From: Sacculina carcini
Lineage: Eukaryota; Arthropoda; Thecostraca; Sacculinidae
DNA: 64,000 nucleotides
Assembly (NCBI GenBank): GCA_916048095.2
Contig: OU696572.1
Coordinates: 11,243,376 to 11,307,375 of the forward strand
Reading direction: 5' to 3'
The notes beneath the pieces are model-generated. The model saw only the letters and a program-made list of their open reading frames with translations. It had not been told where the DNA came from and searched no databases. Positions 10,969 to 22,438 of this stretch are shown here, one piece after another. A program made the translations under genes and the position numbers. Every line of letters begins with the position of its first letter. Position 1 is the stretch's first letter.

Positions 10969-12895
10969 ACTGCTAGCTCGCTCAATCATCGCTTCCTCTT
11001 ACACTACCACGACTCGGCTTTTGCCAGGCTTTTTGCAGTGTTTCTGTGCTCCTCTTGTATTGGTCTTGTCTGGGCTGAGGGTTCTTGTGTGTGTGTGTGT
11101 GTGTGTATGTGTGTGTGTGTTATCGTTGTGTCGCCGGCTTTCAATCATAAAGCATCGTAAAGTCTTGTTCGCAATGAGAGCTATATGTAAGCCAGCAATG
11201 AGTGTTACAATGAAGGATGTCAATATTCCTCGGCAATTCCTGCATTTCTCTCCATACTTGTCTCACACTGCCATATTCCCACCTGATAGTGAGAAATAGA
11301 GATATTGAATGATAGAGAAACAGAGATATTGAATGATAGAGAAACAGAGATATTGAATGAGAGAGAAACAGAGATATTGAATGAGAGAGAAACAGAGATA
11401 TTGAATGAGAGTGTTCCAGTTACAACGAGTTTATCAACTGTATCTGTGATTTTTGTTGGTTTCTTTTTTGTGTTTCGTCCATTATCGACCATTTCACGTC
11501 GCCTCACTGATGTGTTGTTTGGTATATAGAAGTGACAACATGCCAGTCATTTTCAAACCGAACATAATCCATTCCTATCTCGAACACGACCATATAACAC
11601 GGTGATTGCTTATTTTTTATGGTTCCATTTGTTCGAGTGTGTCTTTATTATTGAGCTCAGGCTGGAGTTGTATAGTCTTCCTTTTTCGAGCGGTATTTGT
11701 TGCGATATTGTGCTGTTGTGACCCACATTCTCCCGACGTCTGCGTGTGTTTCTCTGTTTCTGTCACTCGTCGTACTACTGTGATATCAGATGTGCTGTAA
11801 ATATAGCCCTCCCACACTCTCTCGCTTTGCTCTCACACTCTCACTGGTGCAGTAATTCTTGCCCGGTAACCATATATGGTGTTGGTGCATAATTAATTGA
11901 TTTATTCGACACTGGGGGATGTGATCGGTGTTGATTGCTGCTGATATATCGGTTAAATAACTTGCAAATACGACCCTTCATTGGTTCTTACATATAACTC
12001 TTTCTTTCTTGGTTGGGTCCGAATAAGAACACTAGCGCTCAATGCATGAAATAATTACTGGTCGTTGACTGGAGGTTGTGTGAACTGCACTGCGCGTGAT
12101 GTTCGTGTATAATATTGCTAATTTTTGTCGTCTGGTTTCTCGGCTGCCAATGGGATATGGTGGTTTGGTGAGTTAATATGACATAATAGTTTCAACGTTT
12201 TAGAGGCAATTTTCATGCAATGATGATATTTCCCAATGAAGACTGCAATATTGGGCTAAATCTGTGTTTGTTATTCTTTTTTGTTTGCAGAGAGTGGCGA
12301 ATTTCTTGGAGAACGACTCCTAACTACGATATAATGTCTCATTGAGTCGCTGTCTGAATTTTTATAAAATTATTTGATAAACTGATTTTTTCTCGTGTAC
12401 AAGCGCTGCGTGTGCGTTGTTGCGTGCACATGTGTGTTCAGTAGTGTCTAGTGCGTGTTTTCTCACATAACAGTCACATACGATGGTGTTTTTCGGTGAT
12501 GACTGAAATTTTAACATTTTAGCAGCGGTCCAACGAGGCGCTTCCAGTTAGTAATTCATCTGGAGAATATGGTTCGCCAATTATCCATTGTTAATCATAA
12601 TACTGAAATGTACTAATTATTGTCCGACATGCAATAAAACCTCGTTCTCTATGTATGTGTTTGATAATTGCGCGTCTGTTTTCATATATATTTATGTATT
12701 TCTTCAATAAAATAAACACGCCACAACCGGCAAAACATCACATCACACAAGATTTCAACATTATACAATTTCTCACACTCTTGTGAAGCGGTCAATGTAG
12801 GAATGTCCAGCTAACATACACACACACATGTGTGTGTGTGTGGGAGAATGGATATACAAGAGATTTGACCCTTGCAATCGTTTCATGCGAGGTAA
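10563..12895. other. Convergent intergenic region between PINCH and the SCHIP1-like gene
   Basis: This holds the 3' sides of two convergent genes. TG runs occur at about 10940-10966 and 11090-11120, and a 24-bp minisatellite lies at 11295-11408. An AATAAA-type signal is present near 12632. No further gene is recognised. Confidence 0.5.
11295..11408. repeat. 24-bp tandem repeat, about five copies
   Basis: The unit is close to GAGATATTGAATGAGAGAGA plus AACA. The copies differ by single bases (GATAGAG versus GAGAGAG). It is intergenic. Confidence 0.85.
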
Positions 12896-14918
12896 TCACC
12901 TCGCGTCAACATTGGCACATTGCCAGATCTTGCCGGGCACCGATTTCTGTCTGTGAGTGTGTGTGTGCCGGCGACTGAGGGGCCCCTGTGCTGCCGTGCG
13001 AGCGGCTTGTAACAGCTGTTGTGCCGGTGTGACGCTGCTGGGCGGGTTACAGCTGATGGCCAGCTCGGCAGCTGTCAGCCGCTCATCCTGCAGCTGCAGC
13101 TGTTGGTCCCGCTCCTCAAGCAGCTGCAACAAGCTGCCGTTAAGCTCTGCAACACATGCAACACACGCTCATTCTCATAAGTGAGCCCAGAATGCAGTTC
13201 TACCGAGTTTCTTATTGTGAGTTATTGAGAGAACTGATTCAAGTTTTAGTCCATAGTTTTATTGGTGAAGTTGTTAGGCAAAAATAACATGCATATACCT
13301 CTGTGACACCACGGAATTGAAAAATAAGTTTTTTAAATCACTCGTCAATTAACTCCACCATTTAAATTGTGTTTTGTAATTGATGAAGTTGGAAATGTAC
13401 TTCAACTGGTGAGAAAACGAAGCGTTGCCAAGTGGGAAATTAATGGTCTGACAGAAAGACAAATGTTTGTTTTTTATCAATTGTAATTCGTTTGTTTTCG
13501 CTTCTAGCGTATATTTTCGTTTCTAGTTTTGGTGGAACAACTGACTATATTGTATTTTTCGGCGCTGTTGTGGACAATGAAGAGTGGGCTCATTAAGAAG
13601 TGGGAAATTAGCGAAAAAAAAGTTACGCACCACTGGTTAAACAGGTGAGTATGTACAGTGTAGTAGAGAAGAGGGAGTGAAAAAACTCACCAGATATCTT
13701 GGTTTGAAGTTCTGCCAGCAGCCTCTTGAGCTGACTCACACTGAGTTGTTGAAGGAGTGTTCTGTTGACCGGAGGTGGATTAGACTCCCGCTGGAAATTA
13801 GTTGAAAAACATCGATCAAAAATCAGTCGTTTGCGCAGCGAAAAACGACGGTAGTTTATCACTATGACTGGAGGTTGTTTGGGCCAATTACACCGATAAT
13901 TCAATTTCATCTAGTCTACCAGAAACAGATTCTGAATTAGAATGTATCTCGAGAAGTTTTGTGAAAGACACATAGATTGGCCCTGATCGTCATGGGGTTG
14001 TATTTCGCCGTGTATCGTGCCCTGATCGTCATGGGGTTGTATTTCGCCGTGTATCGTGCCCTGACTGGTGGGGAAACTGCCAGTACATACCAGCGTGGAG
14101 CCGAAGATGACCCGCGCCACCACTTGAGCAGTAATTCGTCCTCCATTTTGCCTGTCTAGTTCGCTCTGCCAGCGAGCCATGCGTCCCGCCTGAGCCAGCG
14201 CTAGTCTGGCGTCTTCCTGCAGCTGTAATTGTCGTCGAGCCAGTCGCAACTGAGCCGCCTCCGATGCCGACAAACATCCCTGTGACTGGCAACAACAAAG
14301 ACACGACGTTGTTCAGCCAGAAAACCTGAGCAACCTCAACAATACACAGCCAGAGCCGTAACAACCGCACCCCCCGGCCGGGAGGAGCCCCGAGTGTTGA
14401 GGGGCTCCGTTGCCTCACTAAGTCCCCAGGAGACCAAAGAGCCGCTCACACCTGCATTTTCTCAAAGTCGTTCCTCTATTATAATGGTGCTTTATTAGTC
14501 GTACCGCTATTATTTGTAATGGGGTGCCAATTATTGCCTTCGGGGAGGCCCCATAAGACCTTGCAACGGTTCTGCATGCAGTTCGGTACTATGCTCTTAT
14601 ATACGGGCGGACGCGCTGAAATGAACCAATAAGAGGGCACAAACTGAGCCGGCAGGGTGGACACACAAGCAGAAACTCGTGCAAGCACCTGGTTATGCTG
14701 CAATCAAGGGAGCAACGTTCCTGTGATGTTGAAAGTTGTTATTGTAATTACACGGAATATGTGAGTGTCAAAACGCAGATGAAATGTCGTACAGGACTAC
14801 ATACTATTATACATTTTCCTTTCACACTTTCTCATTCCCGTGTTTCGCTCTCCTTTCTCCGTCTCACGTTGCACTCTCACTTGCGTCTCTATTTCTGCTC
14901 AGCTTTAGGTGTGTGTGA

Positions 14919-14971
<53 letters not shown>

Positions 14972-15353
14972 TGTGTGTGTGTGTGTGTGTTTGTTGAGCT
15001 TGTAAATATTAACTTTTGTCGATAAACGATGACGCTTTCACGCCAACATATACGCATACACAATGGTGGGAAATGAAACATTGTGTGTGTGTGTGTACCG
15101 TGAATTCTTGCTCTGTCAGTGAGGGCGTAATTGCCCCCACATTGGCCGGTAAACTTTGATACATCAAGCTTTGCTCATCAACTGTGCTGTCGTGTGCTGT
15201 TTGGTGAGATGGCATCGGCGGTCCTCGCTGCAAAAGACTGCTTACGGTGCTGCGCCACAGCTCGTCGTCCTCCACGTAGCCATCATTCTCGTTGGTGACG
15301 TCATCGTCGAGGACCACGCTGGACATGACAGCATCTCGCGACGTACAGGACAT
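12896..15353 (-). CDS. SCHIP1-like (schwannomin-interacting protein) coiled-coil protein
   Basis: Four minus-strand exons join in frame: 15353-15099 (ATG at 15353; donor GTACAC), 14279-14091, 13790-13691 and 13146-12896 (stop TGA). They give about 264 aa. The first exon is acidic ([18 protein letters not shown]). The second is a Gln/Ala/Arg-rich helix ([16 protein letters not shown]). The third and fourth form a coiled coil, with [18 protein letters not shown] running into [17 protein letters not shown]. From memory this resembles the C-terminal coiled coil of SCHIP1, a partner of the NF2 product merlin and of ankyrin. The last exon ends with CA-repeat-encoded HTHTH, unlike that family. A good acceptor (GTGTGTGGCAG on the minus strand) lies 12 bases before the ATG, so further 5' exons may lie beyond the satellite field. 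The gene structure is fairly sure, the name less so. Confidence 0.62.
13978..14059. repeat. 39-bp direct tandem duplication in the SCHIP1-like gene
   Basis: Two perfect copies of a 39-bp unit starting CCCTGATCGTCATGGGG and ending CCGTGTATCGTG. They lie in the intron just after the donor side of the exon at 14279-14091. The absence of mismatches suggests a recent duplication. Confidence 0.9.
14300..14900. other. SCHIP1-like intron 1 stretch, no recognised feature
   Basis: It contains a GC-rich patch near 14370-14400 and a short open frame at 14479-14703 on the minus strand without motifs. It may be an old dispersed repeat, but no second copy lies in the window. Confidence 0.35.
14910..14996 (+). 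repeat. (TG)n microsatellite
   Basis: A long TG run with rare interruptions inside the first intron of the SCHIP1-like gene. On that gene's sense strand it reads as CA. Confidence 0.9.
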
Positions 15354-15372
15354 TGTACCCACTCCACACTGC

Positions 15373-15509
<137 letters not shown>

Positions 15510-15510
15510 T

Positions 15511-18500
15511 AGCATTAAAACCCGCCCGTTGTGCGGAGCAATTCATTGAAATATTGCAAATTAAAAACAAATAAGGCAAACTCATAAACACCTTAATCAA
15601 TTAAAAAGTCTAAATTTCATTATTTTTAATTTTATTTTGACAAAATATTTTCACTCAGCCCGCCTCATATTTAAACCCGGCCGACGTGCGGAATAATTCA
15701 GAACTCGAACACCATCCGTTCTGGTTCTTGAAGTCAAATCCATTAGTTTTGTATATGAATTCTACACGGTGAAATTGAACGTTTTATTGCTGCCCGCGGG
15801 ACATTTTTATTTCATAAAAATGAGCCATCGCTTCGTTTGCGTTTGAATCCCCTGATCATTGAACCAGCGAACCATGAACCAGCGCAATTATGTCACCTCA
15901 TATTCAAGCATAAATACACAGACAGACAGATAATTTCTTCTTTATGTATATATATATAGCATTCAAACCCGCCCGTTGTGCGGAGCAATTCATAACATGA
16001 AATTCATATTCAATTCATAAAAAATATGGAAAAATAAAAATGAAATAGGGTACACTCATTGAAATATTCATCTATTGAAAATTATAAGTTTAATTATTTT
16101 TATTTCGACAAAATATTTCCCCTCAGTCCGCCTGAGTCATTTTTAAACCCGCCCGTCGTGCTGAATAATTCAGAACTCGAACACGATCCGTTCTGGATCT
16201 TGAAGTCAAATCCATTGGTTTTGTGTATGGATTAATTCTACAGGGTAAATTGAACGTTCTATTGTCTATAGTTGCTGCCCGCGGAGCATTTTTATTAAAA
16301 AAATACCTTTTTTAAATGAAACATTTGAAAAAATGAACTAAAAAATGGAAACACTTTTTTTAAACCCGCCCCTCATGGAAAAAAAATTAGTGAAAATTGA
16401 AAAAGAAAAACAAACCCATAGGAATGTTTAGCCAATATGAAAGTCTAAATGTGAAATTTATGTTTCAATTTAGAAAACATGTTTTTCCACAACCCGCCTC
16501 ATATTTAAAGCTGCCCGTCGTGCGGAATAATTCAGAACTCAAACACGAAACAAACACAAAGAAAATTGATGAAAAACGACCAACAGAAAAAGTGAAATTT
16601 GTAAATTCTTGTTTTAATTATTGACGATGTTTTTCATTAAAACCCGCCCGTTGTGCGGAGCAATTCATAACATGAATAACTGCCCGCGGGACATTTTTAT
16701 TGCATAAAAATGAGCCATCGCTTCGTTTGCGTTTGAAGCCCCTGATCATTGAACCAGCGAACCATGAACCAGCGCAATTATGTCACCTCATATTCAAGCA
16801 TACATACGCAGACAGACAGATAATTTCTTCTTTATGTATATATATAGCAGTAAAACCCGCCCGTTGTGCGGAGCAATTCATAACATGAAATTCATATTCA
16901 ATTCGTAAAAAAATATGGAAAAATAAAAATGAAATAGGGTACACTCATAAAAATATTAATCAATTGAAAATTATAAGTTTAATTACTTTTATTTCGACAA
17001 AATATTTCCCCTCAGTCCGCCTGAGTCATTTTTAAACCCGCCCGTCGTGCTGAATAATTCAGAACTCGAACACGATCCGTTCTGGATCTTGAAGTCAAAT
17101 CCATTGGTTTTGTGTATGGATTTATTCTACAGGGTAAATTAAACGTTTTTTTGTCTATAGTTGCTGCCCGCGGAGCATTTTTATTTGTAAAAAAATACAA
17201 AATGAAATGATAAAAAATGGAAACACCCTTTTTAAACCCGCCCGTCGTGGGGAACAAATCATACAATAAAATTCATATTTGAAGTCAAATCCATTGGTTT
17301 TGTGTATGGATTAATTCTACAGGGAAAATTGAACGTTCTATTGTCTATAGTAGCTGCCCGCGGAACATTTTTATTTTTAAAAAAAATTACCTTTTTTAAA
17401 TGAACCATTTGAAAAAATGATCTAAAAACATTTTTTTAAACCCACCCGTCGTGCGGAACAATTCATACAATAAAATTCATATCAAATCTATAAAATATAA
17501 TGAATACAAATTGAAAACCAAAAAATGTAACCTATAAATATCTTAACCAATAGAAAAGCCTAAATGTGAATATTTTTGTTCTTATTTTGACCAATATTAT
17601 CCCTCAACCCGCCTGATATATAAATCTGCCCGTCGTGTGGTATAATTCAGAACACACACACACGAAACAAACAATGAAAGATGATGAAATCTTTTCATCA
17701 GAATGTTTCCAAACTATATTTATTACTTAACATCATTCCCCAATATCATTTGCTTAAGTACTATTTCACTTTTACCGCTATAATATTTATTTTTACAATT
17801 TATATATTTTCCGCTATCATTAAAACCCAATATAACCTGAGTCAAACCTACCCAACCCAACCCAACCATCCAATCTTGACCGCTCTCAGCCTAGTCTGAG
17901 GTGATTTAACTTATTAGTTTGTGATCACAAAATATACTGATGCGATCATAATTTGTAATCAGAAGACTGAGATTATCTACCCCAGGGGTCCCAAACACGC
18001 GGCCCACCAATACTTATCCCGCCAATATAGTACCCAATACTCAACCCGCCAATATAGTATCGGAACCAAACTGTAAGGCAGCTAAATTCACATTTGTTGC
18101 ATAATGCGATATAATTATACACCATTATCATATTATCTCATGATTCCCGGTTAATGCTTCCACTAATGCATCATATTCCTACAGTTGTTATTTTTTGGAT
18201 TACACCGATATTACAGCCCTTGATATTACAGCCGATATTATATTATGCAATCTATATTCTGCTACGTATTATTCTTAATACATATATCATCAGATCGCAA
18301 AATATATTTAAAGGTTCACATCATTCTCCAAAATCATTTGCTTAAGAGCTATTCTACTTTTATCGCTAGAATATTTACTGCTAGCAAAATATCATATACC
18401 TCGCTATCATTTAAACCCACTCTTTATAGATACATTTAAACCCGCCCGTCGTGCGGAACAGTTCATAAAATATAATTAATATTCAATTCATAAAAAAATT

Positions 18501-18958
18501 AGTGCAAATTGAAAAAGAAAAACAAACCCACAGGAAAGTTATAGCTAATATAAAAGTCTAAATGTGAAATTTATGTTTCAATTTAGAAAACATGTTTTTC
18601 CACAACACTATCAAAACAATGCAACCTTCTGTCATCTCTATAATTCCAGGTTAATGCTTCCGCTAAAACAGCATAAGTTGGCATTACATGATATTGCAGC
18701 CCATATCCTTATGCAACTTATGCTTATGCAACTTGAAATTAAACCAATTAAATTACACAGTTAAATTCAGTAGTTTACTTTGTTCCCAATAGCTTTTTAC
18801 CCGCCCGTCGTGCGGAACGTTATTGAGGACAATAAAGCCTTTATATTCAGTAGAGTGTAGCATTAATTAAACTGTACGCAATAAAACCACACCATCCATG
18901 CTTGGAGATAATATGATGCATTCTTAATTGTGATTGGGCTTCAGTGAAATTTAATCGG
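15511..18958. repeat. Satellite family A, degenerate array (block A1)
   Basis: Modules carry the GC-rich word CCCGCCCGTYGTGCGG, usually as AAACCCGCCCGTYGTGCGGA followed by AATTCA. The word can fold through CCGC/GCGG. A full unit of about 448 bp is seen at 15511-15958: the motif, CAAATTAAAAACAAATAAGG, TTCAGAACTCGAACACC, CTGCCCGCGGGACATTTT, TGAACCAGCGAACCATGAAC and a GACAGACAGATAATTTC end, then TA repeats. From about 16300 the units are shorter and more diverged, with other AT-rich sequence between (17650-18400). The small frames inside are repeat artefacts. Confidence 0.85.
17970..18060. mobile_element. Possible hAT-type terminus
   Basis: The sequence CAGGGGTCCCAAACACGCGG resembles the common hAT terminal pattern CAGGGGTCCCAAAC. 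No matching inverted end or target duplication was found, so it may be a fragment or chance. Confidence 0.25.
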
Positions 18959-20900
18959 TGTATATTCCTGTGTAATCGCAAGTGCGCATAATAGCTGTCA
19001 AATTGGCAATATGTCCTTTTGACTTTACACCGCCGTAACTTCCTTCAGATACCCTTTGGAAAATTACAAATTATACCGTATTGTAGAAGAAAAGGTTTCT
19101 AGAACGATGGTATGATTTATTTTTATGTGTAACAAATAGTTACTGAGAAATAGTAGAAAGATGAATTAATTTTAGTCGCCCGGTGTTCAAGTGTAATTTT
19201 GGATGTATTTGAGAATTTTGCCAATTTTACACGTTTTTTGTATCATTTGTGGGTATAAATTATAGCTTATCTTGTAGAACACAAAATTATCTACATAGTA
19301 GTATATTCCTGTGTAATCGCAAGTGCGCATAATAGCTGTCAAATTGGCAATATGTCCTTTTGAATTTACACCGCCGTAACTTCCTTCAGATACCCTTTGG
19401 AAAATTACAAATTATACCGTATTGTAGAAGAAAAGGTTTCTAGAACGATGGTATGATTTATTTTTATGTGTAACAAATAGTTACTGAGAAATAGTAGAAA
19501 GATGAATTAATTTTAGTCGCCCGGTGTTCAAGTGTAATTTTGGATGTATTTGAGAATTTTGCCAATTTTACACGTTTTTTGTATCATTTGTGGGTATAAA
19601 TTATAGCTTTTCTTGTAGAACACAAAATTCTCTACACAGTAGTATATTCCTGTGTAATCGCAAGTGCGCATAATTGCTGTCAAATTGGCAATATGTCCTT
19701 TTGACTTTACACCGGCGTAACTTCCTTCAGATACACTTTGGAAAATTAATAATTATACCGTACTGTAGGAAACAAAATTTCTAGCACGATGGTATAATTA
19801 ATTTTAATGTATGACAAATAGTTCCTGAGAAATGGGTATAAAAATGAATAAATTGTAGTCACCCGGTGTTCAAGTGTAATTTTGGATGTATTTGAGAATT
19901 TTGCCAATTTTACACGTTTTTTGTATCATTTGTGGGTATAAATTACACTTTTTCTTGTAGAGCACAAAATTCTCTACACAGTAGTATATTCCTGTGTAAT
20001 CGCAAGTGCGCATAATGGCTGTCAAATTGGCAATATGTCCTTTTGACTTTACACCGCCGTCACTTCCTTCAGATACACTTTGGAAAATTAAGAATTATAC
20101 CGCATTTAAAAAAATACAATTTCCAGCACGATGATATAATTTATTTTAATGTGTGACAAATAGTTCCTGAGAAATAGGTAGAAAAATGAATTAATTTAGC
20201 CGCCCGGTGATCAAGTGTAATTTTGGATGTATTTGACAATTTTGCCAATTTTACACATTTTTTGTATCATTTGTGGGTATAAATTATAACTTTTCTTGTA
20301 GAACACAAAATTATCTACACAATAGTATAATTTTTATAGCTGTACCATTGCTGGTTTATGAGGAATAGATAGGGGAATATTTACCAAAACATTCACGGTT
20401 TCCAGTGCTAATTTTGCATTTTTGACTTTGTCATTTTGACTTCACACCGCCGTAACTTTTTTTCAATACACTTTGGAAAATTAAAAATTATACCGTGTTG
20501 TAGCAAACAAAATTCCCAGCATGATGGTATTATTTATTTAGTTGTGTGATAATTAGTTTTTGATACATAGAGAAAAAAGTATAGAAAATCGGACGCGTGG
20601 AGTATAAATATAATTTTGAATATAGATTGAAATTTTGTCATGTTTACATCTTTTATGTTCTATTTTTGGATATGAATTATAACCTATCTTGTAGAACAGA
20701 AAATTCTCTACACAGTGGTATAATCTGTTTGGCTGTACCATTTCTGGTTTATGAGGAGTAGATGGCAGAGCATTGACCACAATTTTCGCATTTTTCAGGG
20801 TTCATTTTGTCTTTTCACCGCTATAACTTTTTTTTATTTCATTTTTGAAATTTAAAATTTAATCTAAAGTGTAGACAAGAAAATTTCCAACGTGATGGTA
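18959..20900. repeat. Satellite family B, about 341-bp tandem array (block B1)
   Basis: The word GTATATTCCTGTGTAATCGC recurs at 18960, 19301, 19642 and 19984, a 341-342 bp period. Each unit holds GACTTTACACCGCCGTAACT, then GCACGATGGTATAATT or a variant, CGCCCGGTGTTCAAGTGTAA and TTGTAGAACACAAAATT. Two further, more diverged units follow (about 20330-20680 and 20690-20900). The first units are nearly identical to each other, so homogenisation is recent. The block starts within a segment (from about 18815, GTTATTGAGGACAATAAAGC) that also recurs inside blocks B2 and B3. Confidence 0.92.
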
Positions 20901-20964
20901 TAAATTGTTAGCGGGTAGGCTGAGTGGTGGCCGAATAATAGCTGATAGAAAATGGACCAAGGAG

Positions 20965-20969
20965 GGTCG

Positions 20970-21005
<36 letters not shown>

Positions 21006-22367
21006 GACACACAGAGGATCTCTTTTATATACTAGCATTAAAACCCGCCCGTTGTGCGGAGCAATTAATAAAAAAATTGCAAATTAAAAATAAATAAGGC
21101 AAAGTCATGAAAACCTTAATCAATTAAAAGGTCTAAATTTCATTATTTTTAATTTTATTTTGACAAAATATTTTCACTCAACCCGCCTCATATTTAAACC
21201 CGCCCGACGTGAGGAAAAATTCAGAACTCGAACACCATCCGTTCTGGTTCTTGAAGTCGAATCCATTAGTTTTGTATATGAATTCATTCTATACGGTGAA
21301 ATTGAACGTTTTATTGCTGCCCGCGGGACATTTATATTTCATAAAAATGAGCCATCGCTTCGTTTGCGTTTGAAGCCCCTGATCATTGAACCAGCGAACC
21401 ATGAACCAGCGCAATTATGTCACCTAATATTCAAGCATACATACACAGACAGACAGATAATTTCTTCTTTATGTATATATATGGCATTACAACCCGCCCG
21501 TTGTGCGGAGCAATTAATAAAAATATTGCAAATTAAAAACAAATAAGGCAAACTCATGAAAACATTAATCAATTAAAAGGTCTAAATTTCATTATTTTTA
21601 ATTTTATTTTGACAAAATATTTTCACTAAACCCGCCTCATATTTAAACCCGCCCGACGTGAGGAATAATTCAGAACTCGAACACCATCCGTTCTGGTTCT
21701 TGAAGTCAAATCCATTAGTTTTGTAAATGAATTCATTCTATACGGTGAAATTGAACGTTTTATTGCTGCCCGCGGGACATTTTTATTTCATAAAAATGAG
21801 CCATCGCTTCGTTTGCGTTTGAAGCCCCTGATCATTGAACCAGCGAACCATGAACCAGCGCAATTATGTCACCTCATATTCAAGCATACATACACAGACA
21901 GACAGAGGATCTCTTTTATATATATAGATATAGCATTAAAACCCGCCCGTTGTGCGGAGCAATTCATAAAAATATTGCAAATTAAAAATAAATAAGGCAA
22001 ACTCATGAAAACCTTAATCAATTAAAAGGTCTAAATTTCATTATTTTTAATTTTATTTTGACAAAATATTTTCACTCATCCCGCCTCATATTTAAACCCG
22101 CCCGACGTGAGGAATAATTCAGAACTCGAACACCATCCGTTCTGGTTCTTGAAGTCAAATCCATTAGTTTTGTATATGAATTCATTCTATACGGTGAAAT
22201 TGAACGTTTTATTGCTGCCCGCGGGACATTTTTATTTCATAAAAATGAGCCATCGCTTCGTTTGCGTTTGAAGCCCCTGATCATTGAACCAGCGAACCAT
22301 GAACCAGCGCAATTATGTCACCTCATATTCAAGCATACATACACAGACAGACAGATAATTTCTTCTT

Positions 22368-22400
<33 letters not shown>

Positions 22401-22438
22401 CATTAAAACCCGCCCGTTGTGCGGAGCAATTCATAACA
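20965..22438. repeat. Satellite family A, tandem units (block A2)
   Basis: It is introduced by a (CA)n run with a GACAGACACACAGAGGATCT sequence. Three full units of about 450 bp (motif at about 21042, 21491 and 21941) and a partial fourth (22408) follow. They end in GACAGACAGATAATTTC or AGAGGATCTC and TA repeats. The units are over 95% alike by eye. The block joins family B at 22438 directly after TGCGGAGCAATTCATAAC. Confidence 0.9.
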
